The notes below the pieces were generated by a model. The model made no database searches and was not told the DNA's origin. It saw only the letters and a program-made list of their open reading frames with translations. Position numbers and translations under genes: made by a program. This document shows, one piece after another, positions 6,681 through 14,963 of a stretch of DNA of 30,987 nucleotides. Position 1 is the stretch's first letter. Each line of letters opens with the position of its first letter. Location of the stretch: positions 1 through 30,987 of the forward strand of contig URYP01000016.1 of the NCBI GenBank assembly GCA_900552115.1, in the 5' to 3' direction. Source of the stretch: an uncultured Oscillospiraceae bacterium. GTDB lineage: Bacteria; Bacillota; Clostridia; Oscillospirales; Acutalibacteraceae.

Positions 6681-7567
6681 CGAAGATTCCACTCCTCTTT
6701 ATCCTTGACCTGTTCAAACAGGGCCACATAGCTTTCATACCGGGAGGGGGCGATCCGCCCTTCCTCCACCGCCTGGCGAACGGCGCAGTCCTTTTCCTTG
6801 ACGTGCGCACAGGACGTAAAGCGGCACTGCCCCAGATAAGGGGCAAACTCCCGGAAACAGGCGGGAAGCTCGTCTTTCAGGATCGGCTGCGCCCGCTCCA
6901 TGTCCAGCGAGGAAAATCCCGGCGTATCCGCGATATAGCCGCCCTCCGGCAGCGGATAGAGCGATACCGAGCGGGTGGTATGCCGCCCCCGTCCCAGCTT
7001 CTGACTGATTTCACCGGTCGCAAGCTTCAAATCCGGATACATGGCGTTGAGCAGGCTGGATTTTCCCACGCCGGAATTGCCGGTAAAGGCGCTCATTCGT
7101 CCGGCAAGGGCCGTCCGCAGCGGCTGGACGGCCGGCGGATCGAATGCCGACAAAGTATACACCGGCAGCCCGGCCAGACGATAGGTATCTTCCCAGCGCG
7201 CGGTGTCCCCCAAATCCGCCTTATTGATAACGATTACCGGAGCTATGCCGTTTTTTTCCGCAATGGCGACCATTTGGTCTATCACCAGCGGCACGGGGGC
7301 CGGCTCGGCCACCGCGATGACGATCACCAAGCAGTCCAGGTTTGCGACCGGGGGCCGTATCAGGCTGTTGCGCCGTTCAAGAATACGGGACAGGGCGGCT
7401 TTGCCTTCCTCCAAAAGATCAATGGCTACCCGATCCCCTACCAGCGGCGTCATGCCGTTTTTGCGGAAAATTCCACGCGCGCGGCACTCATATACCGCAT
7501 TGGCGGCCTCTACATAATAGAAGCCGCCAATGCTTTGTATGATTCGTCCTTCCAGTTGTCCAAACAT
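6677..7567 (-). CDS. rsgA: Ribosome small-subunit-dependent GTPase RsgA
   Basis: This circularly permuted GTPase helps the 30S subunit mature and checks its decoding site. The order is an OB-fold (about residues 5-70), GTPase motifs in the permuted order G4 (INKAD), G1 (GNSGVGKSS) and G3 (DTPGF), then a zinc knuckle with C-x4-C-x-H-x5-C (CRFTSCAHVKEKDC). The protein is 296 residues from the ATG at 7567, whose N-terminus MFGQLEGRIIQSIGGFYYV matches the family well. A longer form from ATG 7600 (307 residues) is possible; neither start has a strong binding site. It lies directly after prkC, as in Bacillus. Confidence 0.95.
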   Translation of the reverse strand: MFGQLEGRIIQSIGGFYYVEAANAVYECRARGIFRKNGMTPLVGDRVAIDLLEEGKAALSRILERRNSLIRPPVANLDCLVIVIAVAEPAPVPLVIDQMVAIAEKNGIAPVIVINKADLGDTARWEDTYRLAGLPVYTLSAFDPPAVQPLRTALAGRMSAFTGNSGVGKSSLLNAMYPDLKLATGEISQKLGRGRHTTRSVSLYPLPEGGYIADTPGFSSLDMERAQPILKDELPACFREFAPYLGQCRFTSCAHVKEKDCAVRQAVEEGRIAPSRYESYVALFEQVKDKEEWNLR

Positions 7568-7622
7568 AGCGATCACACTTTCCCGGTCATAATAACCCAT
7601 CCATACACAAGCGGTATACGGG

Positions 7623-9632
7623 CTAATCTATTTTATAAGGATCGTCAAAAGGCTGGGACTCGTTTTCCGTAGCCTGCCCTGTAGTTCCGTTTACCGTAAA
7701 GCTCTTGTAGACCTGATAATTCTCAGTTCCAGCCGCCGCGATGCGCACCGTGACCGGATAACTGTCCTTTTGGGTGGTCAGGAAGAGCGTGATGGTCTTT
7801 TTGTCACTGGGCAGAATATTTTTCAAATTGACGCCCAGTTCGCTGCCGCTTTTCTGTTCCCCATTGACGTAAACCTGCAGGTCAACCGCTGTGGTGGTAT
7901 CCGGCAGATCGACGGGAAGTTGAACATTAACGTAACCGGAGCTGACGGTCAATTTAATCTTAGTGCCCGGCTGCGCTTTGGTATTGCCATTCGGATTCTG
8001 GCTGATGACGAAGCCCTTCTGGTATCCGTCCTGGTTTACGATTTCAATGGATTGTTCATCCACTAAAAAGCCTTTTTCTTTAAGCTTGGCAATCGCGTCC
8101 TCCTGCGCCATTTTGGTGACGTCCGGAACCACTTCCTCCGGCACCGGCTCCGGCCCATTACTGATATACAGAACGACGGTGCTGCCTTTCGGCGCTTTTT
8201 CCGGATAGGCCGGTTCGGTACGGATCACCAGACCGGTGGCTACGGTATTGCTGCTTTCGCTGACCTCCTGCACCACAAAGCCGGCGCTTTCAATCTCGGT
8301 TTTAGCGGTCGCTTTTTCCCGGCCCTCTTTAATCTGAGGTACTTCAATGGTCTGCGGGCCCTTGCTGATCGTGACCTCGATTTCAGTTTTGATCTTTACC
8401 TCTTTGCCCTCGGCCGGTTTTTGATCAATGATTTCACCCGCCGGAACGGTATCGTCCCATTTCTCATTGGGTACGAATTTAAACTTTTCATTATATTCGG
8501 GATTGGCGGTAACCGCCGCATAGTTCTGCCCTTTCAGCGCGGGCACGATGACGTTTTCCTTTTTTGGCCCATCAAGCAGCTCGTTGACCGCCCATATGCC
8601 CACAAAAATCATGGTAACCAGCACCAACGCGCCTGCGATGGCGGCCAGGATCGGCAGCAGGGACGTTTTTTTGCCGGGTTCCTCCTCGTCCTCTTCAAGA
8701 TAAGGCTCCTGCGGCTCGTTTTTCACCCGGGATACCGTTTCCACGAAACGGGTGGGCGTTTTGTCCTCAAAATATTTATACTCAAAGTGGATGCTGGGAT
8801 TGCGCTTGAATTCGTCGATATCGTAGAGCATCTCCGCCGCCGACTGGTACCGGGCCTGCGGATCCTTCTGCATGGCTTTCAAGGTGATCTCTTCCAGCCC
8901 TTCCGGGATCTGCGGATTGATTTCGCAGGGCTTTTTCGGTTCGGTCTGAAGCTGCATAATGGCCACCGACACAGCGTTGTCCGCTTCAAACGGCAGGCAG
9001 CCGGTCAGCATTTCGTACAGCATCACGCCCACCGAGTATATATCCGCTTTTTCGTCCGTGATCTCGCCACGGGCCTGCTCCGGGCTGATATAGTGAACCG
9101 ACCCGATCGCCTTGTTTTCCCCGCTCGTATTCATCCGGGTCTCCTGCCGGGAGAACTGCGCAATGCCGAAGTCGGTCACTTTGATGGTGCCGTCGGGCAG
9201 AAGCATGATATTCTGGGGCTTGATGTCCCGGTGGATAATGCCCTTATCGTGGGCATGCTGCAGAGCCCGCAGGATCTGCACGGTGAAATGGACGGCTTCT
9301 TTCCATTTGATCTCTTTCTGCTGTTCGATATACTCTTTCAGCGTGATGCCGTCGATGTACTCCATGACAATGTATTGGAACCGCTCGCCAAAGCTGACGT
9401 CATAGACCTTGACAATATTGGGATGGGACAGGATGGCGATGGCCTTCGATTCGTTTTTAAACCGCCGGGTAAATTCCTCATTGGCCAAATACTCGTCTTT
9501 GAGAATTTTTACGGCCACAATGCGATCGTCTATACTGTCGTAAGCCTTATAGACGCAGGCCATACCGCCCACGCCCATAATCTCCTTGATTTCATACCGG
9601 CCGTCCAGCCGTTTTCCCAGATATTTATCCAT
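7623..9632 (-). CDS. prkC: PASTA-domain Ser/Thr protein kinase PrkC
   Basis: This 669-residue membrane kinase senses cell-wall material and, in Bacillus, muropeptides that trigger spore germination. The cytoplasmic kinase domain (about 13-275) has the glycine loop GVGGMACV, Lys42 in VAVKILK, HRDIKPQN (about 134-141) and the DFG motif TDFGIAQ. A single membrane helix (about 327-350) follows a Glu-rich linker. Outside are three PASTA repeats (about 360-426, 427-495, 496-566), each ending in a xxISKGP- or VSSG-like turn. A further ~100-residue C-terminal beta-type domain is not PASTA. GGAG lies 7 bases before the ATG. Its phosphatase prpC is immediately upstream, the usual antagonistic pair. Confidence 0.96.
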   Translation of the reverse strand: MDKYLGKRLDGRYEIKEIMGVGGMACVYKAYDSIDDRIVAVKILKDEYLANEEFTRRFKNESKAIAILSHPNIVKVYDVSFGERFQYIVMEYIDGITLKEYIEQQKEIKWKEAVHFTVQILRALQHAHDKGIIHRDIKPQNIMLLPDGTIKVTDFGIAQFSRQETRMNTSGENKAIGSVHYISPEQARGEITDEKADIYSVGVMLYEMLTGCLPFEADNAVSVAIMQLQTEPKKPCEINPQIPEGLEEITLKAMQKDPQARYQSAAEMLYDIDEFKRNPSIHFEYKYFEDKTPTRFVETVSRVKNEPQEPYLEEDEEEPGKKTSLLPILAAIAGALVLVTMIFVGIWAVNELLDGPKKENVIVPALKGQNYAAVTANPEYNEKFKFVPNEKWDDTVPAGEIIDQKPAEGKEVKIKTEIEVTISKGPQTIEVPQIKEGREKATAKTEIESAGFVVQEVSESSNTVATGLVIRTEPAYPEKAPKGSTVVLYISNGPEPVPEEVVPDVTKMAQEDAIAKLKEKGFLVDEQSIEIVNQDGYQKGFVISQNPNGNTKAQPGTKIKLTVSSGYVNVQLPVDLPDTTTAVDLQVYVNGEQKSGSELGVNLKNILPSDKKTITLFLTTQKDSYPVTVRIAAAGTENYQVYKSFTVNGTTGQATENESQPFDDPYKID

Positions 9633-9687
9633 AATTTCACTCCTGCAATTCGGTTTCTTATCGGGCCATAACGAAAAAAGAGAGCCA

Positions 9688-10416
9688 CTAAGGGGTTATC
9701 AGCACCACGGTGATATTATCGCTTCCCCCGGCTTCCTTGGCCAGTTCGACCAGTTTTCCCGGTACGGCGGACGGATCGTCGGTTTCCTTTAAAACGGCTA
9801 AAATGGCATCCGGTTCCACCATATTGGTCAGCCCGTCGGTACAGAGCAGCAGGCGGGCTGTCTCAGGAAATTCCGTCACATACGAGTCGCACGCCACCCG
9901 GCTGTCCACACCGACGGCCCTTGTAATCAAATGCTTGCGGGGGTGATGCTTGGCTTCTTCCGGGGTCAGCTGTCCTTTTTCCACCATATCCTGCACAATG
10001 GAATGATCCCGGGTAAGCTGCCGCAAAGTATCGGTGACCAGATAAATCCGGCTGTCCCCAACATGCGCCATATAGGCGATCCCGGGCTTGACAAGGGCGG
10101 TAACCACGGTGGTTCCCATTCCACGCAGGTCCATGTCCGCCATCGATTCGTCGTATACCAGAGCGTTAGCCGCGGCCACCGCCGTTTCCAGCAGGTGCTC
10201 GAAAGCGGTTTCCGGCATATCCTCCTGATACCCGCTGCGCAGGTTTTCCGCAATGGTCTCAGCGGCCAGGGTACTGGCAACACTGCCGCCGTTGGCTCCG
10301 CCCATACCATCGCACACCACGGCAAAGGAGACCCCCTGTGAAAGCTCTCCGAAGCGAAACGCATCCTGATTGTTCGGGCGGACGCAGCCGGTGTCGGTCT
10401 GTCCGTAAATATTCAC
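9688..10416 (-). CDS. prpC: PP2C-type Ser/Thr phosphatase PrpC/Stp
   Basis: This 242-residue PPM-family metal-dependent phosphatase removes phosphate from PrkC and its targets. It shows the PP2C motifs: TDTGCVRPNNQDA near the start, VCDGMGGANGGSVAS (metal-binding Asp, about 34-48), AHVGDSRIYL (about 115-125), LTRDHS, LLCTDGLTNMV (about 190-200) and the terminal SDNITVVLI. The start is GTG, with AAGGAGG six bases before it; an overlapping ATG would hit a stop at once. It is located between rlmN and prkC, exactly as in Bacillus and most Firmicutes. Confidence 0.96.
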   Translation of the reverse strand: MNIYGQTDTGCVRPNNQDAFRFGELSQGVSFAVVCDGMGGANGGSVASTLAAETIAENLRSGYQEDMPETAFEHLLETAVAAANALVYDESMADMDLRGMGTTVVTALVKPGIAYMAHVGDSRIYLVTDTLRQLTRDHSIVQDMVEKGQLTPEEAKHHPRKHLITRAVGVDSRVACDSYVTEFPETARLLLCTDGLTNMVEPDAILAVLKETDDPSAVPGKLVELAKEAGGSDNITVVLITP

Positions 10417-10430
10417 ATTGGTCCTCCTTT

Positions 10431-11468
10431 CTACTCAGCCTTTTGCTGATCCTCCCGGCGGAGCTGACCGCAGGAGGCGTTGATATCGGCTCCCAGCGTC
10501 CGGCGCACCGTCACGGGAATGCCGCTTTTTTCTATAATGGACTGAAACGCCGCTAGTCTCTTCGCTGAACTCCGCCGGTGCGTTTTACCGCGGACCTCGT
10601 TCGCCGGAATCAGATTGACATGGCACAGCATGCCTTTCAGCCGCGCGGCCAGTTCCCGCGCACAGGCGTCGCTGTCGTTCACCCCGTCCATCATGGCATA
10701 TTCAAAAGAAATCCGCCGGCCTACCTGTGCGATATATTCCCGGCAGGCCCGCAGCAGATCCTGTATAGGATATTTGCGGTTCACCGGCATTAGCCGGGAG
10801 CGCAGCTCATCATTGGGCGCGTGGAGCGACACCGACAGCGTCAGGGGCCAGCGATATTTCATCAGCCGGTATATCGGCTCCACCAGTCCGCAGGTGGAAA
10901 GCGAGATGTGCCGCATGCCGATGTGTACGCCGCCTTCCTCCGAGAGCATCCCGAGAAAGCGCGTCACCTCGTCAAAATTGTCGAGCGGCTCTCCCATGCC
11001 CATGAGCACCAGCGACGATACCCGGATGCCCCGATCCTTCTGCGCCGTTTCAATCTGGGACATCATTTCGGTGGCGGTCAGGTTTCGCCGCAAGCCGCCC
11101 ATCCCGGTGGCGCAGAACGCGCAGCCCATGCGGCAGCCGACCTGGGTGGACAAACACTGCGACCAGCCGTGATGATACTGCATCAGCACCGATTCCACCG
11201 TTTCGCCGTCGGGCAGGCCATAGAGATATTTTACCGTCCCATCCAGCCTGGATACCAGACGACGTCGGATGACGACATGGGGAATGTTATAAACAGCGGC
11301 CAACTGCTCCCGCAGGGCCCCCGGCAAATTGGTCATAAGGGAAAAATCCGTAACGCCTTCATCCAGCCAGGTGCGGATCTGGCGCGCCCGGAAAGCGGGC
11401 TGTCCCCATTCCCGCATCTGCGCCCCCAGCGATTCCTCCGACACTGCGCGGATATCCAACCGCTCCAA
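10431..11468 (-). CDS. rlmN: 23S rRNA (A2503-C2)/tRNA (A37) methyltransferase RlmN
   Basis: This 345-residue radical-SAM enzyme methylates C2 of A2503 in 23S rRNA and of A37 in some tRNAs. The 4Fe-4S cluster ligands are Cys112, Cys116 and Cys119 in CRMGCAFC. The SAM-binding MGMGEPLDNFDEV follows. The C-terminal catalytic Cys that forms the protein-RNA adduct is in GADINASCGQL (about 335). The start is TTG: GAGG lies 7 bases before it, and no ATG is available near the family's usual N-terminus. There are only 4 bases between the rsmB stop and this start. Confidence 0.96.
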   Translation of the reverse strand: MERLDIRAVSEESLGAQMREWGQPAFRARQIRTWLDEGVTDFSLMTNLPGALREQLAAVYNIPHVVIRRRLVSRLDGTVKYLYGLPDGETVESVLMQYHHGWSQCLSTQVGCRMGCAFCATGMGGLRRNLTATEMMSQIETAQKDRGIRVSSLVLMGMGEPLDNFDEVTRFLGMLSEEGGVHIGMRHISLSTCGLVEPIYRLMKYRWPLTLSVSLHAPNDELRSRLMPVNRKYPIQDLLRACREYIAQVGRRISFEYAMMDGVNDSDACARELAARLKGMLCHVNLIPANEVRGKTHRRSSAKRLAAFQSIIEKSGIPVTVRRTLGADINASCGQLRREDQQKAE

Positions 11469-11472
11469 AGAG

Positions 11473-12813
11473 TCACCTCAATTTCACAAAGCTGGCGATA
11501 AAAAACCCATCGGTTCCCTGTTCCGAAGGGAACAGGGTAATTGTAAACGCGGGATCCCGTCCCGCCCTTAAAAAACATTCCTTCAGCGGCAGCGGACGCG
11601 GGACAAATTCCGGATGCGCACCGGCAAACCGTTCCGCCACCCGTTCATTTTCCTGCGGCCGCAGCGTGCAGGTGGAATACTGCAGCACGCCGCCCGGTTT
11701 AACCATAGCCGCCGATTCTTCAAGTATCCGATACTGCAAATCCGGCAGCGCGTCCCACTCACGCGGGTCTTTATAACGGATTTCCGGCTTTCGGCGGATG
11801 ACACCCAGCCCGGAGCAGGGTACGTCGCACAGCACCCGGTCAAAGACGGCCCGTTCATCGGGCGCACACGGATGGGACGCATCCCGGGTCCGCACCTGGA
11901 TCACTGCGGCACCCAGCTCCCGCGCCCGGCGTTCCATCGCCTCGCATTTCGCGGAATAGGCGTCGCAGGCGTACACCTGTCCGTCGTTTTGCATATATTG
12001 CGCAGCGGTGAGGCTTTTTCCGCCCGGCGCCGCACACACATCGGCGATGCGCTCGCCCGGCTGCGCACCGAGCGCCAGGCAGCACCACTGCGAGGCCATA
12101 TCTTGATGATAATACCAGTTTTTAGGTAAAGTTTCAAGCCTTTTCAGCAAGGAAATTTCCGGGATCTCCAGGCAATCCGGCAGCGAGGGCAGCGCTTTGT
12201 AGGATACACCGGATTTATCGAGCTGTTCGCACAGCTTTTCGGTAGTTGTTACCAATGTGTTGACCCGCACAAAATGCGGGGGGATATCGTTCATATGTTG
12301 GGCCAAATCCTTTGCCCGCTCCGCGGAGTAGCCGTCCGTCCACTCCTCCAGCAATGCGCGGGGACAGGAATACCGTATCTCCCAGCCCTCCGGTGTATCC
12401 GGCAGGGCGGAAAGAACACGCGCGGCGTCCCGGTCCACAGCCCGCAGGACACCGTTTACCAAACCGGCCGCCTTGTGCTGTCCCAGCCGTCGAGTAAGCT
12501 TGACCGCCTCGTTGACCGCCGCGGCCGCCGGTATTTTCTCCATGTACAGGAGCTGATAAGCGCCGACCCTCAGGATATCCAGCACATAGGGATGCAGGCG
12601 TTTCAGCTTCATGCTGCAGCACCGGGAAAGCAGGTAATCCAGCGTCAGCCGGCGTTCGATCACTCCATAAAACAGGCGCGTGGCCAGCGCCTGATCCATC
12701 GGCGGCAGTCCGGCCTGTGCCAGACGCTCTTCCCATAAAATATTGGAGTAGCTGTTCTCGCGGTGCAGGCGTATCAAGGCTTCCACCGCGCAGTGGCGCG
12801 CATTGTCAGCCAT
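11473..12813 (-). CDS. rsmB: 16S rRNA (cytosine-967-C5)-methyltransferase RsmB
   Basis: This 446-residue protein methylates C5 of C967 in 16S rRNA. The N-terminal NusB-like RNA-binding domain (about 1-130) contains YGVIERRLTLDYLL and RVGAYQLLYMEKIPAAAAVNEAVKL. The SAM-dependent domain shows ADVCAAPGGKS (motif I) and CDVPCSGLGVIRRKPE with the Cys needed for product release. STCTLRPQENE carries the nucleophilic Cys. The ATG at 12813 shares its A with the upstream TGA (TGATG) and has GGAGG 8 bases before it; a TTG one codon earlier is less well spaced. Confidence 0.96.
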   Translation of the reverse strand: MADNARHCAVEALIRLHRENSYSNILWEERLAQAGLPPMDQALATRLFYGVIERRLTLDYLLSRCCSMKLKRLHPYVLDILRVGAYQLLYMEKIPAAAAVNEAVKLTRRLGQHKAAGLVNGVLRAVDRDAARVLSALPDTPEGWEIRYSCPRALLEEWTDGYSAERAKDLAQHMNDIPPHFVRVNTLVTTTEKLCEQLDKSGVSYKALPSLPDCLEIPEISLLKRLETLPKNWYYHQDMASQWCCLALGAQPGERIADVCAAPGGKSLTAAQYMQNDGQVYACDAYSAKCEAMERRARELGAAVIQVRTRDASHPCAPDERAVFDRVLCDVPCSGLGVIRRKPEIRYKDPREWDALPDLQYRILEESAAMVKPGGVLQYSTCTLRPQENERVAERFAGAHPEFVPRPLPLKECFLRAGRDPAFTITLFPSEQGTDGFFIASFVKLR

Positions 12814-13511
12814 CAATTGTTCCTCCGGCCCCGGCCCGCCACAATAATCAGCAGGCGCAGGAAATTCATCAGCGACACCAGCAGGGCGGCCACATAGGTC
12901 ATCGCGGCGGCGGATAACACCTTTTTAGCGGCTTTCAGTTCATCCTGCGTCAGCATCTGGCCATCGGCCAGCGCCGCCAGCGCGCGGGAACTGGCGTTGA
13001 ATTCCACCGGCAGGGTCACCAACTGGAACAGTACGGCCAGCCCGAAAAACGCCACCCCGATATAAGCGAGCACCGGTACGGAAAAGATTAGGCCCGCGAT
13101 CACCAGCCATGGCGACAGGGTCGATGCAAAATTGGTGACCGGCACCAGACCCATCCGCAGCTTGATCGGCCAATAGCCCTCGGCGTATTGCAGGGCATGG
13201 CCGGTCTCATGCGCCGCCACCCCGACCGCCGATACGGAGGATACGCCGTAAACCGGCTCCGACAGGCGGATGACGCCGCTGCGGGGGTCATAATGATCGG
13301 TCATGGAGCCTTTCACCGGCTCACAGGGTACCGACAGGCCGTTTTTCTGCTGAATCAGGCGGGACGCCTCCTCACCGGTGAGTCCCGAGGAAATGCGGTA
13401 TCCCCCGTATTTTTTAAAGGTCGTCGACACCCGGATCTGGGCCCAAATAGCCACGACCAGCGCCGGCACCACCAGCACCAGATACCAATAATCCATAAAC
13501 ATGAACGGCAT
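12813..13511 (-). CDS. YugP-type zinc-dependent membrane peptidase
   Basis: This 232-residue protein of the Zn_peptidase_2 family (PF04298, Bacillus YugP) has an N-terminal anchor helix (about 8-26). The zinc motif HETGHALQY follows at about residue 91. There are two or three hydrophobic segments in the second half (about 125-170 and 205-225). PVEFNASSRALAAL, conserved in the family, follows the central helices. The substrate is unknown. AAAGGGGG lies 8 bases before the ATG. Location between fmt and rsmB is common in Clostridia, although Bacillus lacks it here. Confidence 0.92.
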   Translation of the reverse strand: MPFMFMDYWYLVLVVPALVVAIWAQIRVSTTFKKYGGYRISSGLTGEEASRLIQQKNGLSVPCEPVKGSMTDHYDPRSGVIRLSEPVYGVSSVSAVGVAAHETGHALQYAEGYWPIKLRMGLVPVTNFASTLSPWLVIAGLIFSVPVLAYIGVAFFGLAVLFQLVTLPVEFNASSRALAALADGQMLTQDELKAAKKVLSAAAMTYVAALLVSLMNFLRLLIIVAGRGRRNN

Positions 13512-13529
13512 AAGCCTGTCCCCCTTTTC

Positions 13530-14477
13530 TCAAGCGTTGTCTTCCGGCGGCCGGCCCGGGAAAATTTCTCCAATAGCCAGCGGATGTCCCCGCAGAAAAT
13601 CCGCGGCCGCCATACGGTTCGCGCCTTCCGCCTGCACGTCGAGCAGGCAGAGCGCCCGGCCGTCGCCGCAGGCCACCTGTAAAGGCGCCAGGCTGATCAC
13701 CGTTCCCGGCGGCTGGTCGGTCGGACCAGCTACCTGGGAGGTGTGTATTTTTAGTATTTTACCCTTATACAGCGTCGAAGCCGAGGGCCAGGGATTGAGA
13801 CCCCGCACCTGATTGTGGACCGCTGCGGCCGATGCCGTCCAGTCGATTCGGCTCATGCGTTTATCCAGCATGGGCGCGTAGCAGGCCAGCGATTCGTCCT
13901 GTGGGATTGGCGTCAGCGTTCCGGCCTCCAACCCGCGCAATGTCGTGGACAACAGCTCGGCCCCGTCCTCGCACAACAGGTCAAACAGTTCGCCTGCCGT
14001 TCTGTGCGGCGGCAGGGGACGCGCTTTTTTCAGCAGCATATCGCCGGTATCCAGCCCGGCGTTCATCTGCATGGTGGTGACGCCGGCCTCGGTATCCCCG
14101 CTCAGCACCGCCCACTGGATAGGGGCGGCGCCCCGCCAGCGGGGCAGCAGCGAGCCATGGACGTTGACACAGCCATACCGTGGCAGTTCCAGCAATGCGG
14201 GAGGCAAAATCCGCCCGAACGCCACCACCACGATCACATCCGGCGAGGCGGCGCTTATACGCGCCAGCGTTTCGGGGTCTTTCATTTTTGCGGGCTGGAA
14301 CACGTCCATCCCCCGTTCCAGAGCAAAGGCTTTGACCGGCGGCGGCGTGAGTACGCGGCCGCGGCCTTTCGGCTTATCCGCCTGGGTCACCACCAGCGTA
14401 ACCGTGTGACCGTCGGCCTCAAGCCGTTTCAAACTGGGAACGGCAAAATCCGGCGTTCCCATAAAAACCACATTCAT
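13530..14477 (-). CDS. fmt: Methionyl-tRNA formyltransferase
   Basis: This 315-residue enzyme formylates initiator Met-tRNA with 10-formyl-THF. The N-terminal Rossmann domain starts MNVVFMGTPDFAVPSL. The catalytic Asn and His lie in NVHGSLLPRWRGAAPIQWA (about 105-124; most homologues have NVHASLLP), and the catalytic Asp in AGLDTGDMLL (about 142-151). The C-terminal OB-like tRNA-binding domain (about 205-300) includes VRGLNPWPSAST. Length is standard. AAGGAGGGG precedes the ATG. It is paired with def directly upstream, the universal def-fmt arrangement. Confidence 0.97.
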   Translation of the reverse strand: MNVVFMGTPDFAVPSLKRLEADGHTVTLVVTQADKPKGRGRVLTPPPVKAFALERGMDVFQPAKMKDPETLARISAASPDVIVVVAFGRILPPALLELPRYGCVNVHGSLLPRWRGAAPIQWAVLSGDTEAGVTTMQMNAGLDTGDMLLKKARPLPPHRTAGELFDLLCEDGAELLSTTLRGLEAGTLTPIPQDESLACYAPMLDKRMSRIDWTASAAAVHNQVRGLNPWPSASTLYKGKILKIHTSQVAGPTDQPPGTVISLAPLQVACGDGRALCLLDVQAEGANRMAAADFLRGHPLAIGEIFPGRPPEDNA

Positions 14478-14494
14478 GGCCGTCCCCTCCTTAA

Positions 14495-14950
14495 TTAGTC
14501 CGGATCGAGCATACGGACGACATGCTTGGTAAAGATGATGCCGTCGAGATGGTCGGTTTCATGGCACATGCAGCGGGCCTGCAGATCGGCGCCGCTGATG
14601 GTAAAGGTCTTTCCGTGGCGATCCTGCGCCTGCATCACGACCTCCTTGGGCCGGCGGGTAATCCCCCACTGGCCCGGGAGGGACAGGCAGCCTTCCACGT
14701 CTTCCTGCTTGCCCTTGCGGGCAATGATTTTGGGGTTGACGCATTCTATGATCCCGTCCCCAAAATCCATCACGAATACTCGGCGCAGCACGCCTACCTG
14801 CGGGGCTGCCAGGCCCACGCCGTCCGCCTGGTGAAGCGTTTCGCCGAGATCGTCCAGCAATTCCCACAGCCGCTCGTTAAATTCTGTGACAGGGCGGCAG
14901 ACTTTATGCAGGACCGGATCGGATTCCTGCAGGATATTTCGTATAGCCAT
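14495..14950 (-). CDS. def: Peptide deformylase
   Basis: This 151-residue metalloprotease removes the formyl group from nascent N-termini. All three motifs are intact: GVGLAAPQ (44-51), EGCLSLPG (86-93, metal-ligand Cys88) and HETDH (130-134, two His ligands and catalytic Glu). Cys replaces the Gln often found before the first His. Such Cys forms occur in other Clostridia, to my knowledge, and do not suggest loss of activity. AGGAGA lies 7 bases before the ATG. It lies 13 bases after priA. Confidence 0.96.
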   Translation of the reverse strand: MAIRNILQESDPVLHKVCRPVTEFNERLWELLDDLGETLHQADGVGLAAPQVGVLRRVFVMDFGDGIIECVNPKIIARKGKQEDVEGCLSLPGQWGITRRPKEVVMQAQDRHGKTFTISGADLQARCMCHETDHLDGIIFTKHVVRMLDPD

Positions 14951-14963
14951 CGTCCATTCTCCT

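Noticed and set aside
8421..9671. 416-residue plus-strand open frame over prkC
   Set aside because: It is antisense to the kinase domain with no domain resemblance and no binding site.
14549..14570. Unusual Cys before HETDH in peptide deformylase as a sign of altered catalysis
   Set aside because: The metal ligands and catalytic Glu are intact, and this Cys variant is, as far as I know, found in other deformylases.
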